NCBI GenBank assembly: GCA_910584245.1
Contig: CAJTZF010000006.1
Location: 95,707 to 159,706 of the forward strand
DNA: 64,000 nucleotides
Direction: 5' to 3'
Origin: an uncultured Eubacterium sp.
GTDB taxonomy: Bacteria; Bacillota; Clostridia; Lachnospirales; Lachnospiraceae
Part shown: one piece after another, positions 35,343 to 44,144 of the stretch
Layout of the letters: each line of letters starts with the position of its first letter
Position numbering within the stretch: position 1 is the first letter of the stretch
Translations under genes and position numbers: made by a program
Notes under the pieces: generated by a model
What the model saw: the letters and a program-made list of their open reading frames with translations, nothing else
The model's database searches: none
What the model was told of the DNA's origin: nothing

Positions 35343-36437
35343 TTACTCATCACGCAAATCCAATACTTGCAATTCCGTCACTCCGAGTTCATCCAGATCA
35401 GAAACCGTATGGTCGGTCACCGTAAGATAAAGTCCCGTTTCCTTCTGCCTGCCCTCCTCCCATTCCATATAGGCATGAATCAGCTCATCCGGTTCTTTTG
35501 TCGTCCTGCATTTAAACAAGTCCTCAAACATCCAAAACAGTTCTTCTTCATTTTCAATCAGCTGTTCCTGGATAAGATCATTCTTATTGTCAAACCATAT
35601 ATAATACTGCGGTACTCCCTGTTCCATAAGCTGCATGGAAACAGAGTAGACCCCCTGGACGAGCAAATCAGCAGCGTCACTCGTCTCCGCACACAAATCA
35701 ATAAAAATATAGACCGCTTTCGCAAGAGGCAGGCTTCCTTCCTTTACCATATAATGCCCCGCCTTGCTGCTGAGTTTCCAGTGAATCCGCTGAATTCTGT
35801 CCCCATCCTTGAAATCGCGTATATCAAATATCTCCGATGGGTCATCTCCCTTTTTGTATAAAGAAAAGCGGTCGCTGTCTTCATTTGTCTCATTGTACCA
35901 CCGGTCTCTGCCAAGATATATGTCCTTCAGCGGCGGCATAACAAGAACATCCTGCGTGTCAAAATTCTTCCCGACTGTAGTGGCAAACAGATTGAGATAA
36001 TCATATATTTTTACTTTTTCTACCTTTATAGATACGTTTCCGCAATGCCGGATCACGACAGGAATCCGCCGCCCTCTCCTTTTCCCTGCGTCCACGGAAA
36101 GACGTACCTTCATCCTCCCCTTTTCCCCGGAAAATGAATTTTCATACCGCACCCAGGCCAGCCCTTTGGAGATGGGCAGCCATCTGCCCGTATTCTCAAG
36201 AGAGAGCGCAATCGTAGCCCGAGCCGGTTTATTCATGGAATCTTTTTCTGCCACAGGATTTTTGCACTCGACATTGACCTCAATGTGGATCCGCATGACA
36301 ATAAGAAAAATAAGCATAAACAGAGGCACGATAACAAGAACTCCCAAAACAGCTACTGTGCCATACTCAAGACAAATAACAGAAATAAGGAGACTGGTTA
36401 TAAATATTAATATGTAAATCAGAGTACCAATCGTCAT
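35343..36437 (-). CDS. DUF58 domain protein
   Basis: This 364-residue protein has two N-terminal membrane helices (about 5-50), an extended beta domain, and the DUF58 signature DPSEIFDIRDFKDGDRIQRI followed by HWKLSSKAGHYMVKEG. The C-terminal part resembles a von Willebrand A fold without an obvious complete MIDAS site. DUF58 proteins work with MoxR ATPases, probably in folding or assembly of envelope proteins. It lies between the MoxR and transglutaminase genes in one operon. Confidence 0.92.
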   Translation of the reverse strand: MTIGTLIYILIFITSLLISVICLEYGTVAVLGVLVIVPLFMLIFLIVMRIHIEVNVECKNPVAEKDSMNKPARATIALSLENTGRWLPISKGLAWVRYENSFSGEKGRMKVRLSVDAGKRRGRRIPVVIRHCGNVSIKVEKVKIYDYLNLFATTVGKNFDTQDVLVMPPLKDIYLGRDRWYNETNEDSDRFSLYKKGDDPSEIFDIRDFKDGDRIQRIHWKLSSKAGHYMVKEGSLPLAKAVYIFIDLCAETSDAADLLVQGVYSVSMQLMEQGVPQYYIWFDNKNDLIQEQLIENEEELFWMFEDLFKCRTTKEPDELIHAYMEWEEGRQKETGLYLTVTDHTVSDLDELGVTELQVLDLRDE

Positions 36438-36478
36438 AGAAAGCCGCCTCCTATTCGTAACATTTCAATAATCCATGT

Positions 36479-37417
36479 TTACAACTTCGGCGTCTGTATT
36501 TTTCCGACGATATCGGCAACAATATCCCCCGCGGAGGCATGGCTCATTCTCGCCTTGCCATTCAACAGCAGACGGTGTTCAATGACTGCTCCCGCCACTG
36601 CCTTCACATCCTCTGGCAGCACATAATTTCTACCCTCCATAAATGCATGACCCTTGGACATATCCACAAAGGCCAGCGTCCCTCTCGGACTCATGCCCAG
36701 GGAGAGCATCGAGTGGTTTCTCGTTGCATCCACAATTTTTGACAGGTACTTGAGTACCTTATCATCAATAAAAACGGCGTGCACCTGCTTCTGCATTTCC
36801 AGAAGGTCCCGTTTTGTAATAATCTCTTTTATGTAATCAATTGGATTGACCTCCTGACGCTCCTTGATCAGCCGCATCTCCTCCTCCATCGTCGGGTATC
36901 CCATAGAAATCCGTATCATAAACCGATCCAGCTGGGATTCCGGAAGCATTTGCGTACCGGCAGACCCGACCGGGTTCTGTGTAGCTACCACGATAAAAGG
37001 ATTGGGAAGCTGTCTCGTCACACCGTCAACTGTCACCTGCCCTTCCTCCATAACTTCCAGAAGCGCGGACTGTGTTTTCGTAGACGTACGGTTGATCTCA
37101 TCAGCAAGCAGAAGATTGCAAAGAATCGCCCCCGGCTTATACTGCATCTCACCGTCTGCGTCCAGCATATTAAAACCAACTACGTCACTCGGCAGTACAT
37201 CCGGCGTAAACTGAAGACGGCGCTCCGTCAGCTCCATCGCCCGGGAAAATGCCACGGCAAGCGTCGTTTTTCCCACCCCCGGAATATCTTCAATCAATAT
37301 GTGCCCTTTGGCAAGAATCGCCGTAAGCACCAATCGAATCGCCTTATCCTTTCCACGTATTACCTTTCCCACCTCGTCCAGGATTTCTTGTACTTTACTA
37401 TCCATATTATCCTCCAT
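36479..37417 (-). CDS. MoxR family AAA+ ATPase
   Basis: This AAA+ ATPase of about 312 residues has Walker A EDIPGVGKTTLA (about 38-49), Walker B LLADEINR, and sensor-1 region VVATQNPVGSAGTQMLPESQLDRF. MoxR ATPases act as chaperones for a partner DUF58/VWA protein, here the next gene. Two starts are plausible: ATG 37417 (AGGAG 5 nt upstream) and ATG 37405 (GGAGG 5 nt upstream). It is first in the MoxR-DUF58-transglutaminase operon. Confidence 0.94.
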   Translation of the reverse strand: MEDNMDSKVQEILDEVGKVIRGKDKAIRLVLTAILAKGHILIEDIPGVGKTTLAVAFSRAMELTERRLQFTPDVLPSDVVGFNMLDADGEMQYKPGAILCNLLLADEINRTSTKTQSALLEVMEEGQVTVDGVTRQLPNPFIVVATQNPVGSAGTQMLPESQLDRFMIRISMGYPTMEEEMRLIKERQEVNPIDYIKEIITKRDLLEMQKQVHAVFIDDKVLKYLSKIVDATRNHSMLSLGMSPRGTLAFVDMSKGHAFMEGRNYVLPEDVKAVAGAVIEHRLLLNGKARMSHASAGDIVADIVGKIQTPKL

Positions 37418-37442
37418 TCGTACTCCTGTTTGTGATACAAAT

Positions 37443-37472
37443 ATGGTTCGGGTGAGGGAGCATCCGAACCAT
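37443..37472. terminator. Stem-loop between murA and the MoxR gene
   Basis: ATGGTTCGG (37443-37451) and CCGAACCAT (37464-37472) form a 9-bp stem. No strong T tract follows on either strand, so it may be an attenuating or mRNA-end hairpin rather than a full terminator. Confidence 0.45.
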
Positions 37473-37485
37473 ACACATGCATATT

Positions 37486-38790
37486 CTATCCGACCTTCAA
37501 CTTAAACTTCTGCTGTGCCCTCTCATCATCCGCGTCTATTTTATCTATAATAGCGCCGAGCTTCTGAAGCTTTTCCTCAAAGTTCTCATACCCCCGCTCA
37601 ATGTACTGGATCTGCTCAATGACAGTAAAGCCCTCTGCGGCAAGGCCTGCGATAACGAGCGCGGCACCTGCCCTCAAATCCGGCGCGCTCACTGTCGTCC
37701 CTGTGAATGTTTCCACACCGGTAATAATGGCCGTAATTCCCTCGACATTAATATTGGCTCCCATTCTTCTGAGCTCCCCGATATACTTGAGCCGGGATTC
37801 AAAAATCGTCTCTGTCACAATACTCACTCCTTCGGACAAAGCGAGCAGCGTCGTCATCTGGGGCTGCATGTCCGTAGGAAAACCGGGATACGGCATTGTT
37901 TTCACATTTGCGTACCCAAGTCTTTTATCCGAGTAAACTCTCACACAATCGTCATACTCCTCCACCTTGGCCCCAATCTCAATCAGCTTTGCCGTGATCG
38001 CTTCCAAATGTTTTGGTATAACGTTCTTTATATATACATCTCCTCCGGTAGCTGCGGCAGCAATCATATATGTCCCCGCCTCAATCTGGTCCGGAATAAT
38101 GGAATATTCACTTCCATGAAGTCTCTCAACACCCTTGATCCGGATCGTGTCCGTTCCGGCTCCCTTAATATTTGCTCCCATACTATTCAAAAAATTGGCC
38201 ACATCTACAATATGCGGCTCTTTAGCTGGATTTTCTATCGTCGTCTTTCCCTCAGCCATACACGCCGTCATCATAATATTGATCGTTGCCCCTACGCTTG
38301 GGCAGTCTAAATATATATGGCTTCCCACAAGCCGCTCAGAACACGCATCAATCTTTCCGTTGTGAATCGTCACCTTTGCCCCCAGCTGTTCAAATCCTTT
38401 TAGGTGCTGGTCAATCGGACGGCTTCCAATCTGACAGCCGCCTGGCAGCGCTACGACTGCCTTCTTGTATTTGCCAAGAAGAGCTCCGACAAGATAATAG
38501 GAACCGCGAATCTTACGAATATAATCCTCGTCCGCATTGACATCATTGATATGGGCGCCGTTAATACGCACCGTATGACAGTCAAGCCGCTCGACAATCG
38601 CTCCAATTCCCTCAATCGCCTCCAGCAAAACTTTCACATCATCTACATCCGGCAGATTTTCAATCGTCACCGGTTCATCCGCCATAATTGCCGCCACAAT
38701 AATGCCAAGCGCCGCATTTTTGGCTCCCCCGATATAGACTTCTCCCCGCAATGGCTGTCCACCTTTTATAATATATTGTTTCATAATCAT
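37486..38790 (-). CDS. murA: UDP-N-acetylglucosamine 1-carboxyvinyltransferase
   Basis: This 434-residue EPSP-synthase-fold enzyme catalyses the first committed step of peptidoglycan synthesis, adding enolpyruvate to UDP-GlcNAc. The N-terminal lysine motif GGAKNAAL and the loop LPGGCQIGSRPIDQHL, which carries the fosfomycin-targeted Cys, are intact, as is DQIEAGTYMIAA. The start at 38790 has AGGA 7 nt upstream; earlier in-frame codons have no site. Clostridia often have two murA copies, and I cannot tell which this is. Confidence 0.95.
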   Translation of the reverse strand: MIMKQYIIKGGQPLRGEVYIGGAKNAALGIIVAAIMADEPVTIENLPDVDDVKVLLEAIEGIGAIVERLDCHTVRINGAHINDVNADEDYIRKIRGSYYLVGALLGKYKKAVVALPGGCQIGSRPIDQHLKGFEQLGAKVTIHNGKIDACSERLVGSHIYLDCPSVGATINIMMTACMAEGKTTIENPAKEPHIVDVANFLNSMGANIKGAGTDTIRIKGVERLHGSEYSIIPDQIEAGTYMIAAAATGGDVYIKNVIPKHLEAITAKLIEIGAKVEEYDDCVRVYSDKRLGYANVKTMPYPGFPTDMQPQMTTLLALSEGVSIVTETIFESRLKYIGELRRMGANINVEGITAIITGVETFTGTTVSAPDLRAGAALVIAGLAAEGFTVIEQIQYIERGYENFEEKLQKLGAIIDKIDADDERAQQKFKLKVG

Positions 38791-38897
38791 AGTATCATTC
38801 CTATCTCTGCGTTTCATCAAAATTTGCATACTACTATAGTATAACACATAAGATCATTTTGTAAAATAACAAATTCATGACATTTATTACAAATATA

Positions 38898-39464
38898 TTA
38901 TTTCTTTTTTACAGAACAGCCAAATTTTCCAATTTTTTCGCCCAAAACAAAATATTCTCCGTGTGAATACGCCACCAAGTCCGTGCTGTTCAACTCAAAT
39001 TTCCCACTTTCATCCATATACTCCTCACTGACCTGTACGCCCGCCACCTCTGCCAGAAACATATGATGGGAACCCAGCTCAAGTATTTCCGTTACGCGAC
39101 ACTCCAGGTTTACGGGACTTTCTACAATAATCGGAGCGCACTCCAGGTGCATTGCCTTCCCCTCCGTCAACTTCATCTCCCGGAACTTGTCCACCTCGCG
39201 TCCCGATTTTACACCGCACCAGTCCGTGGCCCGCGCCAGCTCTCTCGTCGTAAGATTAATTACAAACTCACCTGTTTCCTTAATGATATCATAAGAGTAC
39301 CGCTCCGGCCTCAGAGAAATTGATACCATAACCGGGTCCGAACAGACCGTCCCCGTCCACGCCACCGTCACAATATTGGATTTTTCTCCCCGCCTGCCGC
39401 AGCTTACCATAACTGCCGGCACAGGATAAAGCATATTTCCCGGCTTCCATACCTGTTTTTCCAT
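38898..39464 (-). CDS. Flavin reductase family protein
   Basis: This 188-residue split-barrel FMN-binding protein has a start (KPGNMLYPVPAVMVSCG), SNIVTVAWTGTVCSDPVMVSI and RYSYDIIKETGEFVINL regions typical of the flavoredoxin/flavin-reductase family. These proteins reduce flavin or transfer electrons from it; the partner is unknown. The start at 39464 is supported by TGAGGGG 5-6 nt upstream, four codons inside the longest frame. Confidence 0.9.
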   Translation of the reverse strand: MEKQVWKPGNMLYPVPAVMVSCGRRGEKSNIVTVAWTGTVCSDPVMVSISLRPERYSYDIIKETGEFVINLTTRELARATDWCGVKSGREVDKFREMKLTEGKAMHLECAPIIVESPVNLECRVTEILELGSHHMFLAEVAGVQVSEEYMDESGKFELNSTDLVAYSHGEYFVLGEKIGKFGCSVKKK

Positions 39465-39511
39465 AATTCCCCTCACTTCCGCGCTCCCATTTGCATAAGC
39501 GTGTTTTTAGC

Positions 39512-41332
39512 TTACAGACGCACCTTGTACGTGATCAACGCTTCAAATTCCTTATGATAGTTCAAAAAACTATCCATTTCATCATAGCTGCCTTCCAATA
39601 TAATCACAATTTGCTTTTGGTATTTTCGGATCAGATTACTCAAATCCTGAACACTGTGGCTGGACAGTGACGGCGCCTCCGTAATATACATACAGCCGCC
39701 AATAAATTTTTCCGCCCACTCGTCCAGATTGACTTCATCCAATTTGTCAGAACTGATTTTTCCGATATTCTTTGCCTCAAAATAGCCGATCTTCTTTAAC
39801 TCTTTCGAAAGTTTTTTGGCAACTGCCAGGGCAATTCCACTGGCACCGCCCGTCAGGGCAAAATTCATAACTCCATCCTGCTGGTGTATTTTATAAATGG
39901 TGCCTTTCAACGTATTATAATGAATGCCATTTTTCGACACCTGCTCCACGATATCCTCCGTCAGGGAAGATATCCCCAGCGGATGGCTCTTTGTCTCACG
40001 CGCCTGGCTGGCCGGCTGCATAACGCGATTTGCTGCTGCTTTATCCACTGGAACTATCGTTTCCCGCGTAACTGCCGCCTGCGTCCCCGCGTCCACTTCC
40101 AGCGGACGCACCTCATTTTGATGCTCATTTATTTCCCGAAGTTTCTCCTCTAAGGATTCCACAGGAAAACCAGAGGCAGTATTCCCGAGATTGAGCTTCT
40201 CCCTATTCTCCACTTGCAAATCCGGATTTGCAGCACGATGCCCATTCCCGCCTGCCGCTTCCCTGCCATGCGCAGACGAAGAGTCCGCATCCGGCTTCTG
40301 TTCTTCCACATCCAGGCTCTCTTCGAGAACGGCATCTTCCTCAAACATATCCAAATCAATCTTAAAATAATTCACAAGACGCTTTAAAAAGCCCGACTTG
40401 TGCTCCGAATCCTCTTCCTCCCCAGCTTCCTCCCGCGAAGCTGCGCTATGCTCCACGATGCCTTCATCCGGCAGAGGCTCGCTTTCCACCAAAGGCTGCC
40501 TGGCTGGCGCTACGCCCTCTTCCTCACGCGCTGGTGCATAGGAGAGTGTCTCTTCTTTTCTATCGTCTGTCTTCTCTTGCTCTGCTGCCGCTACGTTTTC
40601 TTCCTCACGCGCTGGCGCATAGGAGAGCTCCTTTTCTTTCTCCCTGGGTTGTGCTGATATAATGTCCTCTACGTGGACTGGCGCATAGGCAAAGGATACC
40701 GTTTCTTCCGGATCTACCTTCTCCGGCTCAGGAATGCGGTCAACCAACGGCTTTGTCCACGCCGGACTCATACATCTCTGTTTTAATTCTTTTGCCTTTT
40801 CTACAATTTTACCCGTTCCAAACCAGCATACGATACGGTCGCACTCCTGTATGCACTTCTCCCGCAAGCCTTCCATCTCATAAAGCTTGGCAAGCTGAAA
40901 CCCCCACTCCTCCGTGTACTCATCTCTCTTTAAATGCTCCAGTATGTCAATCAGTTTTGTCCTGGGCGCCCCCTCCGCCTTTGCCAGACGATAGTGAAGC
41001 ACATAAGTGTCCAGCGTAACGCCTGCGACCACCTCATACGTGAGATAAAGCTCCCTCGCCTCCTCGACATCCCCCATTTCGATGACAAGCATCAGTAACC
41101 GGTATAAAGCTGGTCTCGAAGCGGTTCGGTTATAAACAATATAATACAGTTTTTTCGCCATGTCCATTTTCTCTGCTTTGAGGAACACGTCCGCAAACAA
41201 ATACAAATCAGATATTGATGGAATGCTCTCAAAATCTAAATCTTCAATCTCTTCCATGGCCTTTAAATACTGATGCTGCTCAACCAAGTTCCGAACCTGC
41301 GCGCATCTTACTGCCGTATCATATCTGCCCAT
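39512..41332 (-). CDS. TPR-like protein with degenerate C-terminal AAA+ domain
   Basis: The N-terminal ~190 residues of this 606-residue protein are TPR-like helices (YLKAMEEIEDLDFESIP, DVEEARELYLTYEVV). The middle is acidic and disordered, with repeats AYAPVHVED, SYAPAREEENVA and SYAPAREEEGVA (about 225-285). The last ~120 residues align by eye with SpoVK/CbbX-type AAA+ ATPases: ALTGGASGIALAVAKKL sits where the Walker A loop TGNPGTGKTT belongs, GGCMYITEAPSLS replaces Walker B, and VIILEGSYDEMDSFL matches the VIxAGYxxEM segment. Walker A Lys and Walker B Asp are gone. I infer a non-hydrolysing AAA+ scaffold. It lies 43 bp after the cyclic-nucleotide-binding gene. Confidence 0.72.
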   Translation of the reverse strand: MGRYDTAVRCAQVRNLVEQHQYLKAMEEIEDLDFESIPSISDLYLFADVFLKAEKMDMAKKLYYIVYNRTASRPALYRLLMLVIEMGDVEEARELYLTYEVVAGVTLDTYVLHYRLAKAEGAPRTKLIDILEHLKRDEYTEEWGFQLAKLYEMEGLREKCIQECDRIVCWFGTGKIVEKAKELKQRCMSPAWTKPLVDRIPEPEKVDPEETVSFAYAPVHVEDIISAQPREKEKELSYAPAREEENVAAAEQEKTDDRKEETLSYAPAREEEGVAPARQPLVESEPLPDEGIVEHSAASREEAGEEEDSEHKSGFLKRLVNYFKIDLDMFEEDAVLEESLDVEEQKPDADSSSAHGREAAGGNGHRAANPDLQVENREKLNLGNTASGFPVESLEEKLREINEHQNEVRPLEVDAGTQAAVTRETIVPVDKAAANRVMQPASQARETKSHPLGISSLTEDIVEQVSKNGIHYNTLKGTIYKIHQQDGVMNFALTGGASGIALAVAKKLSKELKKIGYFEAKNIGKISSDKLDEVNLDEWAEKFIGGCMYITEAPSLSSHSVQDLSNLIRKYQKQIVIILEGSYDEMDSFLNYHKEFEALITYKVRL

Positions 41333-41375
41333 AACAACCTCTTTTTCCTTAAATATCCAAACACGTATTTCTCAA

Positions 41376-43700
41376 TCAACCCGTCAAATACTCTGACGTC
41401 TTTTGAAGCTCTTCTGGAATATCTATTCCTTCTCGTTCAAATTTATGAATCAGCATATCAATTGTTTTTCTCGCCGCCCGGTTTTCCATCACATATTTTT
41501 TCGCTGCCTCCGCATAAATCGTCTGTCCCTCGATGGCCTTATAGAGCGGATCGGAAAGCGGACAATAGGTAAATAGAATCGTCCTTGCCACGCGGCTGAG
41601 CTTCATCGCACCCCTGGATTCCCGGAGTATCCAGTCCGCATAATCCCTGGCAAATACCTCTTTATGCTTATTATTGCACTGCTGGAGCTGCGCCCGTATT
41701 TTCGTCTTTCTGTCCTGCGTCAGCTCGCTGTTCTTTCGGTAAAACTGAAGATAGTCACTATATTCACTCGTAAGGGACGGATATCGGAAATCATTCCACC
41801 GGTTCCCCATGTCCGTCCTGCACTTTTCCCAACGGAATGCCGCGAGCAGCCGAACCATTTCCTGATCGAGATCCTTCTCGAATAAAATCGGCATAAAAAA
41901 TCTTCCCTTCGAGTTCCGCTTTTTCCCGGCAATATCCTGCCACATCTGGCAGTTCTTTCCATATACCGGAAACAAAATAACGTCTGGCACTATGCGGTCA
42001 ATCACCGTGGCTTTTACGTCGCCGAGCTTTTCGTAAGAAGCCATCCTCTCGCGGTAGAAAACGGAATAATCAACCTCCTCAACCTTTTTCACCGCCGCAT
42101 TTATTTTCTCCTCCGTCAAATAAGAATTACTTATATTGTTGAAAATCCCATCGGAACATAAAATCGGCACAAAGGCGCTTATGTTTCCACTTATGATCTT
42201 ATCTCCATAGCGAAGCATATTTTTGCATTCAAACTGCAGCCGCTTTCCTTTGTCCGCCAGCTCCCTCGGTAAATCCTTTTTCTCAAGTCTCTTTTCTTTT
42301 ATTTGCTCACGCAAAGACGCCTCATAGTCAAGATCAAATTCGTTTTTAGACGTCTCCTTCACCCCGTCGTAAACGGCCTTCAGCCATTTCCTCATCGTGT
42401 AGACACGGCATCCGTCCTCCTCCGCATACTTGACCGGGCGCAGCGACACAAGCGTCTGAAGCTCTTCCTCTGTCAAAAGTTTCTCACTGACAAAACCAAA
42501 ATTCAAAAATAATTTTACAGCCAGCGGCAGAGATTTATCTTCAAAACTTTTCAGCACAACGGCCTCATAGATTTCAAAAAAGCCAGTTGTAAGTTCTTTT
42601 CGAAGTTTCATTAGCTCCGGCGTTTTGGCAAACTTATCTGGAAGCTTCCTAAATGCCTCCACATTTTCAATAAAATCACTTTTCACCTTGACATGTATAG
42701 GGGCGTAATCCGTAATCTGTTCCAGCGAATTACAGAGCACTTCCACTCCGGGAGTATCCAACTCCTCCATCCCCTCTTCCGCCACGCTCTCCCCTGAGAG
42801 CAGGGCAAAATACAACCGCTCCATTCTCTCTCGGTCAAGCTGTATTTTCATACCGACCTTCTCAATCAAGAATACTTCCATATCGTTGATTCTCTCTACG
42901 ATATCATCGACCGCCTTATCAACCAGCGCATTTTTTATCCCCTTTTCCGACATCGAAAGCGCAAGCTTGGCGACCATATGAAATAAACTATCCTCATCCA
43001 TGACCAGGCCCCGGAAATATTTAAACAAGTTCTGTCCATACACGCGGCAGGCGTGGACAAGAGAATCAATTACCTGGCACTGCTCCCGGTAATGGCGCAC
43101 AGCGATATAGGCGCTGGCGCTAAAATATTTTTTCTGCGCTTCAATCGGAACTGCCGTGCACTGGCGGTAATATTCCGTGTGCTCGGACAGATCGATGGCC
43201 TCGGAATTCTGGGTAATATTCTCAATCTTCTTCTGGTAAGACGCCGTATCAATGCTGATTCCACTACTTTTTCCGACTTCCTCACACAGCAGACATTTCT
43301 GGCTCATAAATTCAGATAGTGAATCAATCTCTTTTTTAAACTGGGTCAGGTGTTTGAGCAGGTCCACAATAAAAAAATTGAGGGACGTCACAAGAAGCCC
43401 ACAGTACTCCGGTTTTACCTTCAATAAATTTTCTACGCTCTCCAACCCCTTCACGGCAAGAACGTAGACGGACGCATCGTCCTTCGCTGTGTAAGTAAAC
43501 GTATGGCTCCCTCTCTCGACATCACATATGCCAAGAAAATTCCCCGAACTCAGCACGGTGCCCACACCGTCCGTAACGGCTTCCACCCGTCCCTTAACTA
43601 AAAGCGCGATCGAATCAACGGCATCGCCCTTTTCATATAAAACATCTCCACTGCTTAGAGAATTCATACTGTTTGCTGTAATCTGCACTTTATTTTCCAT
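41376..43700 (-). CDS. Large cyclic-nucleotide-binding-domain protein
   Basis: A cNMP-binding fold makes up the N-terminal ~120 residues of this 774-residue protein (LSSGDVLYEKGDAVDSIALLV, GNFLGICDVERG, AKDDASVYVLAVKG). The remaining ~650 residues are mainly helical, with two Cys in QKCLLCEEVG and no TM segment, helix-turn-helix or catalytic motif that I can name. The usual Arg that binds the cyclic phosphate is not evident, so ligand binding is uncertain. The whole-protein architecture does not match CRP-type regulators or channels. It is upstream of and probably co-transcribed with the pseudo-AAA+ gene. Confidence 0.75.
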   Translation of the reverse strand: MENKVQITANSMNSLSSGDVLYEKGDAVDSIALLVKGRVEAVTDGVGTVLSSGNFLGICDVERGSHTFTYTAKDDASVYVLAVKGLESVENLLKVKPEYCGLLVTSLNFFIVDLLKHLTQFKKEIDSLSEFMSQKCLLCEEVGKSSGISIDTASYQKKIENITQNSEAIDLSEHTEYYRQCTAVPIEAQKKYFSASAYIAVRHYREQCQVIDSLVHACRVYGQNLFKYFRGLVMDEDSLFHMVAKLALSMSEKGIKNALVDKAVDDIVERINDMEVFLIEKVGMKIQLDRERMERLYFALLSGESVAEEGMEELDTPGVEVLCNSLEQITDYAPIHVKVKSDFIENVEAFRKLPDKFAKTPELMKLRKELTTGFFEIYEAVVLKSFEDKSLPLAVKLFLNFGFVSEKLLTEEELQTLVSLRPVKYAEEDGCRVYTMRKWLKAVYDGVKETSKNEFDLDYEASLREQIKEKRLEKKDLPRELADKGKRLQFECKNMLRYGDKIISGNISAFVPILCSDGIFNNISNSYLTEEKINAAVKKVEEVDYSVFYRERMASYEKLGDVKATVIDRIVPDVILFPVYGKNCQMWQDIAGKKRNSKGRFFMPILFEKDLDQEMVRLLAAFRWEKCRTDMGNRWNDFRYPSLTSEYSDYLQFYRKNSELTQDRKTKIRAQLQQCNNKHKEVFARDYADWILRESRGAMKLSRVARTILFTYCPLSDPLYKAIEGQTIYAEAAKKYVMENRAARKTIDMLIHKFEREGIDIPEELQKTSEYLTG

Positions 43701-43740
43701 CCTGTAACCCTCTTTATATGTACTATCAACGTAAATAATA

Positions 43741-44012
43741 AAATCCGTGCATCTTGCTTCGAATCATTCTCAGTAGACGTTACCTTCACAGTTAACTCGA
43801 TTCAGGCACCCTTACGGCACACAGAAGGATTTGCTTAGTGCTGCTTCATTCCTGACCTGACACGGTTCACAAGTTTCTGTTGCGTAAGACCCAAATGTCA
43901 ACGCCACTTATAAAGGGCAGCTCTCTTTCAAAAGACCCTAGGCAAGACAACACCCCTGCTATAGCGGATTGCAGGTACAGGGCACCGCTATCTCCCCGGC
44001 TGCACGGAAATC
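43741..44012 (-). ncRNA. ffs: Signal recognition particle RNA (large, Bacillus type)
   Basis: The ~272-nt RNA contains the conserved SRP domain IV core GTCAGGTCAGGAATGAAGCA, the 5' domain GGGAGATAGCGGTGCCCTGT with CTGCAATCCGCTATAGCAGG, and GTGGCGTTGACATTTGGGTC. The ends TTTCCGTGCA and TGCACGGATT pair to close helix 5. An Alu domain plus S domain, at this size, is typical of spore-forming Firmicutes. The RNA works with Ffh in membrane targeting. Ends are estimated from base pairing. Confidence 0.95.
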
Positions 44013-44051
44013 TTAACAAATATAATAAGTGAGTATTTCCCACTTAGAACA

Positions 44052-44080
44052 AGTATAAATGTTTTTTACTCACATGTCAA
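44052..44080 (-). promoter_or_regulatory. SRP RNA promoter
   Basis: On the minus strand TTGACA (complement of 44075-44080) and TATACT (complement of 44052-44057) are 17 nt apart. Transcription would begin about 30-35 nt before the mature 5' end, and this leader contains a hairpin (AAGTGGG...ACTCACTT), so 5' processing is likely. Confidence 0.85.
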
Positions 44081-44087
44081 GATTTTC

Positions 44088-44115
44088 ACATTTAAAAAAC
44101 GAATGACATATATTG
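44088..44115 (+). promoter_or_regulatory. Possible sigma-K promoter of dpaA-dpaB
   Basis: AC (44088-44089), a 17-nt gap, then CATATATTG (44107-44115) resembles the mother-cell sigma-K pattern AC-N16/17-CATAnnnTA. Dipicolinate synthase is under sigma-K in Bacillus. The match is partial and the assignment tentative. Confidence 0.3.
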
Positions 44116-44144
44116 TTCATAAGTATTCATGGAGGGAGCCAAAT

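Noticed and set aside
38829..38845. ATACTA-CTA-TAGTAT inverted repeat upstream of murA as an operator
   Set aside because: It is AT-rich, short and overlaps a likely -10 region; such repeats arise by chance and no regulator is nearby.
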